Assembly: GCA_019775845.1 (NCBI GenBank) | Contig: JADQAV010000014.1 | Coordinates: 1 to 64,000 of the forward strand | Source: Myrmaecium sp. VS I D KN 1 | Taxonomy: Eukaryota > Ascomycota > Dothideomycetes > Valsariales > Valsariaceae | Direction of reading: 5' to 3' | Length of the DNA: 64,000 nt | Part shown: positions 23,017-38,046 of the stretch, in pieces | How positions within the stretch are numbered: position 1 is the stretch's first letter | How the letters are laid out: each line of letters starts with the position of its first letter | The notes under the pieces: model-generated | Seen by the model: only the letters and a program-made list of their open reading frames with translations | Told to the model about the DNA's origin: nothing | Database searches by the model: none | Made by a program: the position numbers and the translations under genes

Positions 23017-23768
23017 GGAATTTACCGTCCGAGAAATACACTCCTTTGTGAGTCTGGCGCTCTGCATAGTAGCATTGCGTGGGGAGATACAGAATCGGGG
23101 TGTTGAAAAGGCTGCCTGGAAATGGCAAGCATGGCGATGGCTTCGAAACCTACGATCATTGGGGGGATGAAGGAGCAAACCGCCTTCAAGGAATCATAGG
23201 ACTTGCAAAGATTATCGATACCGAAGTACCAATTCTTGAAACGAATATTTGTAGGCAGACGAAGATCTTGTTGCATATATACTAAAATAGGCTAAATAAG
23301 AAAAGAGCAAGGCTCTATTGTTCTTGCTCTGAGATAGAAGGAACAAGCAGTAAAATGAGATATCAGCATGTTATGAGACTTGATTAGCCACGCGTCTAGC
23401 CACCAAGTCAATTTGACATGCTATTTCCGTCTCGGAACAAACAAGAGGGCCCGTGTCGAAGTGAAAGAGCTTCGAACGAGCGTGACAAAAACAGTTCCTG
23501 GGTCAAGCGAAGGCAGCAAGCCAACCTATGGTGGAGTCTCGTGGATAAACTTGGAATCTTTTGGGCCGACGAGGAGGATATGGAGAAGGAGCATGCGCGC
23601 GTGATCAAAAAAACAGGAAGATAAATATGAGGGATATCAAATATAAGAGAGATGACGAACGCCAAAATCAGCCATATGTAGAACGTGCAGATCTTACCTA
23701 GTGCCAGGGACGCCGATAGGAAATGGAATCCACACATAGAAGTATGCACTCCTGACAGTTAGACACGA
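23017..23768. other. Intergenic, convergent 3' ends
   Basis: 752 bp between the 3' ends of the methyltransferase (+) and the mannosidase (-). Moderately AT-rich; no frame with a recognisable domain, no RNA gene seen. Confidence 0.5.
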
Positions 23769-25395
23769 TCACATAACCATCCACGAGGCACCACCGAGGA
23801 TACCAATTAGGAGAAAGGTCGTCATGAAGCCAGCCCCAACCCTATCGCCGGTAGTGATCGCAGTGAGTGCGGTAGGGTCTGTATCACCCGACGAACCGGC
23901 AGACGAGTCGCCTTTGCTGGTGCCGCCCGTGGTATTCGTGACCGGTCCTTCCACATCGTCGAGGAGAAGAGCCTGCACAACTTCCAGAGCACTCATCTGC
24001 TGTCCAACTCCCGTAGTCCCGCTGTAGACGCCGTTGTTTGTCCACTCCTCACCACAAGCGTCCCCGCTATCACCTCCTACACATTGTGCTGCTGCCGCCT
24101 CGGCAGATGCGGTGAGATAAGTCATGATGGTATCGTAAGTGAAGGGCGCAACCTTGGCTGTTTCAGCCATCCATCGGGACAGGTAAGCCTTGAAAGAAAG
24201 CTCATCGGTATCGCAGTTGCCGCTGGGCTCACAAGCGGCCTCGTACATGATGCTGTTGTTGAAGAAACTGGAAATCGTCGTGTTGAGAATTCCTTCTGTG
24301 CGGGTTTTCCAGGTGTCCTCTTGAGTCTGCGGAAAAAGAAAAAAGCTTAGTCAGGGTTCAGCGGGGGCTTGGCTGCAGTGGGGTGGAGCTGCCGGATACT
24401 TCCGTGCGGACGGGACGCAACAACCAACAACCGAAGAACAACTTCAAGTTCCAGGTTCCAGGGTCTCCGACTCCAAGGAAAACACCACCCCTTCGGACCT
24501 TGCCAGGCTGAAAAACATGGAGAGACTTACCACATTCCACATCACGGCTGCACCATGTAGGAATATTCCCGCGTTGTACGTCCACTTAACCTCGTCTATC
24601 GTGGTACAGTTCTCTGAATCATCGGTGCCGTCGTATACGCTATAATCGCTCCCCATCAATCCAACCTCGGTAACCCAGTCGTACGTTTTCTCGGCCCAAT
24701 CGAGGTAAGTTTGGTTACTCGTATATTTGCCCAGACGAGCCCCAATATTGAAGAAGGCCCCGTTGGAGATAGAGTTCTTGTAGTTGTAACCGTTGTTGAA
24801 GGTATAGATCTGCCACCTTAAGCCTCCGCCGCATGTCGAATCATCCCATCTGTTTGCTTGGAGGTTGAAAACCGCCTGAGCCAGCGCAAGCCACTGAGGT
24901 TCGTCATCCGGAGGATCGGGATACTTGAGTTCGGCGGCAGCCATCGCTGTAAGAGCCCAGAACGACTGATCATCATTTCCTTCGGTCTTGGTCTGATTCG
25001 CCGGCATGAAGTCAGCATCTGTTCCGGCCTGATGAATAATTGCTTGCGTCGTGATATTGTTGTATGTGTCATCTCCCGTGTAATACCAGTAATCGACCAA
25101 GGCCCCGAAGAAAGCACCGGCTTCCCACCAGTAATAAGGATCTGGCAGATTTCCAGGAACATCTCCTGTATTGTTGCCGGTATAATATTGTACCATTCCA
25201 TATGCGATCGTCGCAGCTGCGGATTTAATGGAATCTGAGTACCGAACCCTTGTCAGTTATTTACAGTCGGCAAGCCTTCTTTACCACTTTCACCGGAAAC
25301 TAACCTTCACTGGTAACATCTAAGGAAATAGCCGAGGCGCCGGATGCCAGTGACACCAGGGCGGCACCTCGGACAAACACAGGGCTGAACTTCAT
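23769..25395 (-). CDS. DFG5: GPI-anchored endo-1,6-alpha-mannosidase, GH76 (Dfg5/Dcw1)
   Basis: Three exons, 25395..25305, 25234..24531 and 24326..23769, give 450 residues. The introns are 70 and 204 bp. The protein starts with a signal peptide ([19 protein letters not shown], cleavage near ASA). The GH76 domain contains [11 protein letters not shown], the catalytic Asp pair in [17 protein letters not shown] and [13 protein letters not shown]. It carries many N-glycosylation sites (NNT, NQT, NCT). A Ser/Gly/Thr-rich linker leads to a C-terminal hydrophobic tail ([19 protein letters not shown]), the GPI-anchor signal. Dfg5/Dcw1 enzymes act at the plasma membrane and wall, where they are thought to transfer GPI-mannoproteins onto wall glucan. 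Either paralogue name would fit; the choice of DFG5 is not firm. Confidence 0.93.
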
Positions 25396-26796
25396 GCCCC
25401 TGACAACTTAACTTCACACTGAGCCTTGATGCAGATGGTCGAAGGACCAGAATGCTCGCCGCACGGCGATCAAAACCACAGTCGACAAGGGTCCGGATGG
25501 CCTAGATTCAGATCTGTCTATCGGAACAGTTGCCCTTTCCTGGTGCCTTGCGTAGCAGATCAGAAGATCGGGAGCTCGTGGTCCAAAGCAAATCGATCTA
25601 CTCGAATAAGGACAGGGGAAAAATTGGGGAAGTCGATCCTGGCGTGTAAGGGACTAAAGTCAAGGATGGACCAAGCGATCGTGCGCGTAGACGGAGTATA
25701 TGGTGTGCAAAGGAAAGGGTGGGATGTCAACGTTCATATCACAAAAAGAGCGTCTCGAAGTTGGTGAGGGGAGTGAGCAAAGGGGTGTTTAGATGATGCG
25801 GCCTCCCCTATTTTTTTCGGCTACAAGATGACCACGAGCTATGAAGTTCTAGGTTCTGCCGTACGCAAGACCTGGGGATAATCTGATGAAGATTGCGCAC
25901 GGCGCTATGGTTTTGTTACAGCCGCTTTGCCGGTTATAGAGATGCACCAAGCTGATAGGGGGCTATTAGGAACACTCCGGGGTGTATTAAGGCACCTGAT
26001 TGGTTAAACTGACTTCCGTCCGGGTTTCGGGTAAGCCTTGTGAATGCGCGGCACCGGCCAGACATTGTCTGCTTCACCCCACTCAATCAGCGGAAGGGCC
26101 CAGCTTCACCGAGTTGGATCAGGCACTGCATACGACGCCCTCCTAGAAATAGCTCCTCAGCCAGCCCGTAAAGGTATAGATCTTCCCAAGGGCCGCATCA
26201 TCACTGGGCGGAGTGCGAGTGTCCCTCGACCAGACGATTCGTTCAGGGACGGTTACCATTGCCTAGCCTTTGAGGCTGATGGGTGCCAAATATATAGAAT
26301 CGCCTTTGCATGGTTTCCGGCCCGCCACGTCGAGATCTCAAGTTTCCAACCCCTTCTCGTCGGCTCCAGAGCCTGTTGCACGTGACATGCGCTGCCCAAC
26401 ATATGGCGACGCCTGTGAGATTGTTTTGACCGTTCCGCGGAAGGGACAAGAATCCCTTGTATCCAAACGTTGAGTTGGTCCGTAAATCGTCTGGCCTAGG
26501 ATAGTTTCAGAATCGCGTTGCTGACCGCATGGCAACAATGAAATGAACAAAGGTTCGGTCGGAGCGTGTGAAAAGGGAGCCCGATTGCTTGGCGGCTCAG
26601 CCTCCAAACATCAAGAGTTACGAACAGCCCTAGCTACAACCGTATCCCGATCACTCAGCAACCACCTCACCAAACCAACTTCCTCGCCCTCCACCTTGTG
26701 ACCGCCACCACTCCAGATCCTGTCGCGCGTCTACGATCACGTCGCCTACGATTACGATTCCTCTCTTCACGTATTCCACATACGCACGCATCAACC
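25396..26796. promoter_or_regulatory. Divergent promoter region, DFG5 and SNC
   Basis: 1.4 kb between two start codons on opposite strands. The last 200 bp before the SNC start are CT-rich on the plus strand (cctcgccctccaccttg and similar), a usual fungal promoter feature. No further gene is supported. Confidence 0.45.
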
Positions 26797-27699
26797 ATGG
26801 CCGACCGTGAGCAGCCCTACGACCCATACATCCCTTCGGGAGGCAACGCCGCTGGCGCCGGCAGCGCGAACCCGAGCAACCAGCGCACTGCAGCGCTCCA
26901 AGCGGTAGGTCTCTAGTCTCATAATAATCCGCACGCTGCACCGGAGCCTCCATACATCCCCTAGAGGGGCTTGCGATCGAACTTGCCGTCGTCCTCATCA
27001 TGGTACCTGAGCTCTGCGGGAGACAACGCTGCTGTTCCGGACAGCCATGTGAAGGCGCTACTTCCATCCAAGTTACGCGATAACCGCTGGGCCCTTATCC
27101 TGAGCGATCGTGCGCGTACCCGTCTCGACTTCCATGCGCTCTCTTCTCCCCTGAATTTCCAATTTACGACGTAGCGTTGCGGAATGGTTTGGACAGGATG
27201 GAATACTGGGAGCAATCTTAACCCACGCGGATGCTACGATTGTTCGCACATCTCCTTTGGATTTCTAAGGATACCGGCGGTACCGGTGCAGCGGATCTTT
27301 GGTGGATTTCTGACTTGAAAGCGATACTGGTATGCTGACATTCACTTCTCGCAGGAAATCGACAGCACTGTTGGCATTATGCGCGATAACATCAACAAAG
27401 TTTCAGAACGTGGTGCTAGACTGGACTCGCTGCAGGACAAGACCGATAACCTTGCCACCTCTGCTCAAGGATTCCGTCGCGGCGCCAACCGAGTGCGCAA
27501 GCAGATGTGGTGGAAGGACATGAAGATGCGCATGTGCCTCATCGTTGGCATCATCATCCTTTTGATCGTTATCATCGTGCCATCGGGTAAGTTGTGTCTT
27601 TAGTGGGAGATTGAAGCTTGGATCAACCTATTTCAATCAACTCCGGTCCCTGGTTCCTAAGAGCTAACGCAATCTGCAGTCGTCGCGAGCAAGCACTGA
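26797..27699 (+). CDS. SNC1: Synaptobrevin / v-SNARE (Snc1/SynA)
   Basis: Three exons, 26797..26904, 27355..27586 and 27680..27699, give 119 residues. This is the exocytic R-SNARE on secretory vesicles that pairs with plasma-membrane t-SNAREs. A short Gly/Asn/Pro-rich head precedes the SNARE coil ([20 protein letters not shown]...[12 protein letters not shown]), which includes the zero-layer Arg in VSERG. Then come the juxtamembrane WWKDMKMRM and a single C-terminal transmembrane segment ([17 protein letters not shown]). The last exon encodes only six residues (VVASKH, the first split). The first intron is 450 bp, long for this genome, with no visible gene inside; the second is 93 bp. Length and order match the fungal family. 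Confidence 0.94.
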
Positions 27700-31774
<4,075 letters not shown>

Positions 31775-32089
31775 GTTGCGATGCCTACGGAGATCAACCC
31801 ATGAGTTTCTGATATTTCGTTTCTTCTTTCTATCGTCTACACATGATTGAGGGATTTAGGGGCGTGCTTCAAAAGGCTAGAAGTGTTTTAAAACGACTTT
31901 TCGCTGCGCAGTTTGCGCTTTTCAAGCGATGAAATAGATCGATTGTATTGTTCTTGGTAGTACACAAAGAAGGCTGCACGTTCAAACCTCAGGCTTGAAC
32001 TGCCTAGTAGTACAGTGCTATTTATCAGCACGTGACAAGGTTTGTACGCTCAGCTCTTATCGGCTTACCGGTGGACTACTAAGAAAGTG
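31775..32089. other. Short intergenic spacer
   Basis: 315 bp between ARG5,6 and the F-box gene; nothing recognisable apart from the ends of the two genes. Confidence 0.5.
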
Positions 32090-33186
32090 ATGATGCTACT
32101 CCTCACCTCCAACTTTGCAACGACCGCATGGGCAACAGCAAATCCTTTTGTTTACAGCGAGTATAGAATCATGAGATGTGAAGGGGGGTTGCTATCCCTC
32201 CCACGAGAGATAATCCACCACATCCTTTCTTATCTAGTAGGGCTGCGCAGCGGCATTCCCAGATCTACTGGCCGGCATTGTAACGACATCCGCGTGGCGC
32301 TTCCTCCACAGCTGAGGGGCCTCTCTCATCCATTCTATGAACTTGCGGCGACATGCCGTATGCTCCGTGAGGAAGTGGAAGCTTACTCTCTGCATCTCCT
32401 CCGCCGACACAAGGACATCATTGGCCGTGAACCGCGGATAATTGATGCACCTCGAGCAGGCTCTAAGAAGGCGAGCAGTGCAGCACTGCCTTCATACCGT
32501 AAGTGCTGGATCAAATGGTGCAGAAACCACTGTGCCTTTTGCGGGAAGCGATCGACGAGGGCAGCGATCTTTAACAACCTCATCATGTGCTGTAAAGCCT
32601 GTGATGAGAGGGAATGGCCTAATAAAATCGTAAGCGCATTCTCCCAAGCTGTTAACGTTTCATGCATTTATCACGTACTTGCCAGACAATGACCGAGGCG
32701 ATGAAAAGAAAGCACCTTACCAAGCTGGACCTTTTCATTCCGAACCCTCTTTACTTTACATCGGGTTCCCCCCGGATCAAGTTCGCCGTGTTCGATTGCC
32801 TGGGCATTGACTGCACGGTTTTCTTAAAAGCAGATCTGGAAAAATGGGCAGGATACATTCACGGCGATGGTGAGAACGCCTTCGCCCTCCAGCGGGAACG
32901 CAGGGTGCGGCGAGCAAGAATCGAGAGGTTGCTAGACATCCACATCGTGTCCGGACGATGGATTCCCCGTGTTAAAAATGGTATACCTCCGGGGTTGGAA
33001 GTCTTGAACGAGAAGCGCTTGGAAGCCGAGCTCGCGAAGCATCTCCCACACCGGGAACCTTGCTATATCTGCGAGAAAAAGAAAGCCCTAGTCAGATCGC
33101 TCATCAGAGAGGAACAGAAACGGGATGGATTACCGTTGATCCCGGAGGAAGGGCCGTTGCCGAGAGACTTTCAACGAACATTATGA
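32090..33186 (+). CDS. F-box protein with XPA-like zinc region
   Basis: Two exons, 32090..32629 and 32686..33186, joined by a 56-bp phase-0 intron, give 346 residues from the first ATG. A second ATG at 32171 starts nine residues before the F-box and may be the true start (319 residues). The F-box reads LSLPREIIHHILSYL; F-box proteins bind Skp1 in SCF ubiquitin ligases. Downstream, CAFCGKRS...CCKAC is a four-cysteine cluster followed by ITMTEAMKRKHLTKLDL. This matches the arrangement in a large fungal F-box group where a treble-clef, XPA-like module follows the F-box. A last CYICEKKKALVRS pair lies near the C-terminus. The substrate is unknown. The upstream frame without ATG (from 32042) is not used. 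Confidence 0.75.
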
Positions 33187-34700
33187 CGGGCCTGAGGGAT
33201 AGCCCATGTGATGATCTTTAGCAGATCATGGTCAAGCCGCTGTTATCTACATCAGGCGGCCCTATACGGTGCTACTTCGACACCTATCGCGGCATCAAAC
33301 CCTCTGCGACTTTGCATCCCAAATGACTGGCCCAAAGGACTGGCCCAGAGAATGGCGAAGTCGATGTGTGGCACCAGCTCCTTCTCCCATTCAATATGGA
33401 GTTGATTCCTTTCACGCTTAGCACCCCGAATCCAAGATGAGACGCATTGAGCTCGAGAAACGCCAGCTGTATGCTGTTATCGGCATAATCTCTCAATAAA
33501 TTCAGACTCGCAGCCGGTGGAGTCAGTCTGCTGTATAGACAGGCATATCGCCATTGCGATCTGGAGGCTCTGCGTACCCCGATAATGGCAATATTAGCCC
33601 CCTCTCCCCCGCTTCAACTGGCGCCGGTCGGGCAAAATAATACCATATGTCAGCGTGCAAGTCAAGTGTGGCTCCTGTTAAGTTCACCTTATCATAGCCT
33701 CTTCTGGTGCCTACGATACTCAGCTAGCTTTCAACCCGAAACTAATAACGCTCCGTCGTCGACCTGCCCAAAACTTTAGGATATCTCGGGAACTCTGCGC
33801 TATAAACGAGGTGTACCTGATCGCTAGCCCTAAACATTACGGCAGAGGAGAGACCCATGTTTGCATCACCGCAACCAGAAAGCAGTATTTCGTCAGTCCA
33901 AATTACCATGCCCCCGACGGGACCTTATGCCGGCGGGGCCTTGTCAAGCACATGCCGAAACCAAACACTGCCCCCTTGTAGATTCTTTCAGGGTCATCGC
34001 TACGAAGGCACAATCAGATTCTCCGTTTCGAGTACCTGGGCTGTGGGTTCGCGTACAGCACAAGAATAGGTTGCGGGGGTGGGCTCGCATAGCCTGCCTT
34101 GTTGCAAATGAGGCAACCTCGAAATCTCTGAAAAGCGATCATCGTAATATGCTATTTGGTCGTCTCATGGGTAATATGCAAGGCTCGGCGGCTTAAGTTC
34201 TTCAGGAAACCACAGCACTGTACCATGGTTAAGCACCCTGGCCTCTTCGACTGGAGAACTGCCAGGCTTCTAGTGAACCGAATCTGGGTCGATCTCCATT
34301 TATTCTACAGATTCACGCGCCACAGCAGAGTTGCACAGTCTATGAACTGGGATCCTTCACGCCCTTTGACTGGAGAAGTTCTGTCCCCCTATGTTGGTCA
34401 TGCTCGAGCCATCGTCCATGACTTTGGCACATCTTCCTTGCCAAGTCCGGTGCTTAGATTACCTGAAGTGAGATGGTGAAGAACTGAATTGAATTCTTGT
34501 GGAAGTCCTTCCTTGTCAACTCGTACATCACTGTTCCAGCTCTTAGCAACGCTTAAGGTATCCTCCAGGCTTGTCACAGACGATTGAGAAGCATTCTGCA
34601 CCTCCTCCGGTTTCACACGTTGCCTGGACCCAGGCTTAATCGTTCAGTACAAGCAGAAATAGCACCGGATTCTGCGCTGATTCCATTTCTCCGTTCCGTT
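33187..34700. other. Intergenic, F-box gene to laccase
   Basis: 1.5 kb between same-strand genes. Several short frames are open but none has a domain or splice sites that extend it. I can support no gene. Confidence 0.45.
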
Positions 34701-37034
34701 ATGTCTCTCCATGACTCTTCAAACTTCTTCCTACTTCTACTGACATGTACCGTATTCACACTTGCTATTCCGCAGAGCGCACTCCTTTCCCATGAAGCTT
34801 CTCCTGTCGAAGAAGTGGAAGCTCCTGGATGCACTAATGGCCCTTGGTCACGGAAATGCTGGGAGGAAGGTTTCGACATCAACACTGACTACGAAGCTGA
34901 CCCGCCCGACGTCCCCGATGGTATTCAGAGAACGGTATGACCTCCTGCGCGCCTTGTGTTTCAGGACAGCCCTGATAGTGCTTGCAGTATAATCTTGAGT
35001 TGACCAACGTTTCATCATTCTCCCCAGATGGAGTCTCTAGACCGGCGATGCTGGTCAACGATCGATATCCTGGCCCCACGATATTTGCGAGTGAGTCGTG
35101 CTCAGTGCCAACGTCCAGATTTCTCTAACTGCAGTCGCAGACTGGGGAGATACCGTCATTGTAAACGTCAAGAACTCGTTAGAGAATAATGGAACCTCGA
35201 TACACTGGCATGGCGTTCGGCAGCTCGACTCCAACCAGATGGACGGATCTAACGGAGCGACCGAATGTCCTATCGCTCCTGGCCAGACGAAGCAGTATAA
35301 ATTCAGAGTCACCCAATACGGAACATCGTGGTATGCTATTCTTCAGCAGCTTCCTCAACTCACAAGCTGAGCGGAATATCAGGTATCATTCTCATCATTC
35401 CGTCCAATATGGGGATGGTGTCTTAGGCATGATTCAATTCGAGGGTCCGGCTACAGCTGACTACGATGAAGACTTGGGAGTTCTGCCGATCACTGATTGG
35501 TATTATACGCCTTCGTTCACACTGAATGATCAAGCTCAGCACGGACGAGCGGGATTTGGTCCTCTGCCAGATAACATCCTTGTCAACGGGACTCACAAGA
35601 ATGCCGAGGGTGGTGGAAAATATTTCAAGATGATCGTTGAGCGAGGGAAGACATACCGCTTACGTATAATCAATACCGCCATGGATAGCTTTTTCCACGT
35701 CTCACTGGTCAGTTCAAATCACAGATGCAGTTACAGCAAGAACTGACCAAGATTCTAGGACGACCATGAATTCACAGTGATCAGCAATGATTTCGTGCCC
35801 ATCAAACCGTATACGACCAAGCAACTGGCCATCAATATTGGTGAAAATTACCTGACCTGCCTCAGTTTGCAATGTTAACGGTCGAGAGTTAGGGCAACGG
35901 TACGATGTGATCATCAATGCCACTCAAGAGGTCGGCAATTACTGGCTACGAGTAAACATGGGGTTTTGCAGCGCCAACAAGATCACGGAAAGCAATATCG
36001 TCCCCGGAGCCATTTTCTCCTACGACGGGGCACCCGATGAGGAGCCAACTACGTCTGGAGTCACTCCGAGTAACGGCTGCGATGATGAGACTGATCTGGT
36101 GCCTTGGCTCTCTGAAGGTGTTCCATCCAGTCTATTGAGCGACGAAATAGAGCGCCTCGGGATCGCTGTAACCGAGAAGGGCGACCGACGTGCAAGGAAG
36201 CGCCAGGATGCCGGCCAGCGGCCGGAGTTCGAAGACGAAGACGATAGAGAAGGAGATCATGGGGACAATGAAAGCAGCAACCTCGTGCGTTGGCTCATCA
36301 ACAACTCTAGCCTTGACGTGGACTGGGAAAGACCGACCCTCCAGTACGTCATAGATGGCGACACCGATTATCAAAAACGTCAAAATGTTTATCTTACAAG
36401 CAACGCGGACGAGGTATACTATATCCTGTCACTTTTCTTTCGATTATGCTTATGCTCCGACACCATATTGATGGCAACCTGCTAACAGGAAACTCATAGT
36501 GGTACTACTGGTGGCTGCAGATGGACAGCCGCATGCCGCTCCCGCACCCCATCCACCTCCACGGCCACAACTTCTACCTCCTCGGCAGCGGCGCCGGCGA
36601 ATGGGACGGCTCTCTCGACGTGCTCAACTTCGAAAATCCGACGCGCAGGGACACCTGCACGATCCAAGGAGCAGGTTATGTCATCCTGGCATTCAAAGCG
36701 GACAACCCGGGCGCGTGGTTGATGCACTGTCACATCGTAAGTTACTCTCCAAGCCAGGCGGAGGAGGCTCTTGCACAGGAACTGTGCGACAATAACCCGT
36801 CTCCTGCCCCTTGATGACATCCTAGCTCTTCGCAAGATCTTGAGTCCTTAGATCACTGACAAACTTCACCAGGCTTTCCACGCCTCCCAGGGCTTCAGCA
36901 TCCAGTTTCTGGAGCGCCGCAGTGATATCTTGGACGCGATTGGGGACCTGAGTGGCTTCGAGGAGGGTTGCAGCACATGGAAGGATTACTGGAACGGCCC
37001 GAATGCCTACCCGGACTTGGATAGCGGCATCTAG
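34701..37034 (+). CDS. Laccase (multicopper oxidase), asco-laccase type
   Basis: Eight exons, 34701..34934, 34988..35090, 35141..35330, 35383..35707, 35759..35840, 35893..36413, 36500..36736 and 36873..37034, give 617 residues. A signal peptide ([17 protein letters not shown]) marks it as secreted. Laccases oxidise phenols and reduce O2 to water with four coppers. All four ligand motifs are present: [34 protein letters not shown] and [12 protein letters not shown]. Several residues before and after splice sites (ANWGD, W|YHSH, ADE|WYYWW, HCHI|AFH) confirm the joins. The chain ends DLDSGI, the asco-laccase C-terminal plug, with no propeptide after it. The residue ten after the type-1 Cys is Phe. 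Between cupredoxin domains 2 and 3 there is a charged insertion with RRARKRQ and a run of Asp/Glu (exon 6). Substrate and role (pigment, detoxification or lignin) cannot be read from sequence. Confidence 0.92.
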
Positions 37035-38046
37035 AAGGATGGGCGAAGTAAGGTCAAGGGGGGGTGTGGACGCCGTGGTCACCGGGCGGAGGGCACCTCT
37101 TTAATGACTACCATGTATACCGACACTGTGCACGTGTACCCTAGAATATTAATCTTAGCAAACTTAGAAAAGCATGTGATTTTTTCTTCTCTTCGTCCCC
37201 CAGCGGGAATCCATTCAGCCCGTACGTATCACGTCCGAAACTTGCCCATAGCGGCCAAAGAAGAAAGCTCTTCATATACTGTACAGATTGGGGAAAGGCA
37301 CCTATCAACACGGCACTTGCTCGATCTATGCGATTACGGAAGGCGATCTCACGCACAAGCGCTTTTCGCCTGTATGTGTATAATATACGCATGAGACCAC
37401 CGTATGACCCCCCGTCCGCATAGAGGAGGAGGCGAAAGTAAGAGTGAATATCTCGCACAACGCCCTCCTTGCAATGAGAATGTAAAGTCCTGCAACATGG
37501 GCAGTTGCTCCTGGAACCGATGACCCGTAGAGATGGTGAGAGAGAGAGGCAGAAAAATGCTAGCCACTACAGGTGCCATGAGCGCGCCATCGCGCCCTTA
37601 CTCTATCAGAACCGCCATCACATCACATTTTTGTGAGTATGTCATTGTGCCTTGAACAGCGATGAGTTCGCTATTTGTAAGCTGATGAAGGAAGAGAGAA
37701 GGGTCTCAAATAAGAAAAAAGGAAAGAGGGAAAAGATTCACAAGCACAAGGATTTGCCCGTCGAACCTTGGGAGCCGCAGGGAACCGGAACTGAGGATGC
37801 TGTCTTCCATACCTCTTGGGTCTTAGCAGAGACGAAATGAACAGCAGATAGGGAAAAGAGAAAAAGGGAATGACAAAGGAAATGATAGAGGAATGTGCAG
37901 GCTTTGCCAAAGGGACAGACTGGCGGTTTCTTAACCTGCGATGAACTCTTCTCCCAGATCCGTGAGCAGGAAACGGACACAGCACAAGGTTCTCGCCTGG
38001 GTGTTGCAGCAGGATCAAACATATCCATTCCTTTCGATCCGGGCTG
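37035..38046. other. Intergenic, convergent 3' ends
   Basis: 1.0 kb between the 3' ends of the laccase (+) and the RID-type gene (-). No frame with a domain was seen; it presumably contains both 3' UTRs. Confidence 0.5.

Noticed and set aside
32042-32089. Upstream extension of the F-box frame
   Set aside because: It begins at TTG; real ATG candidates are 32090 and 32171.
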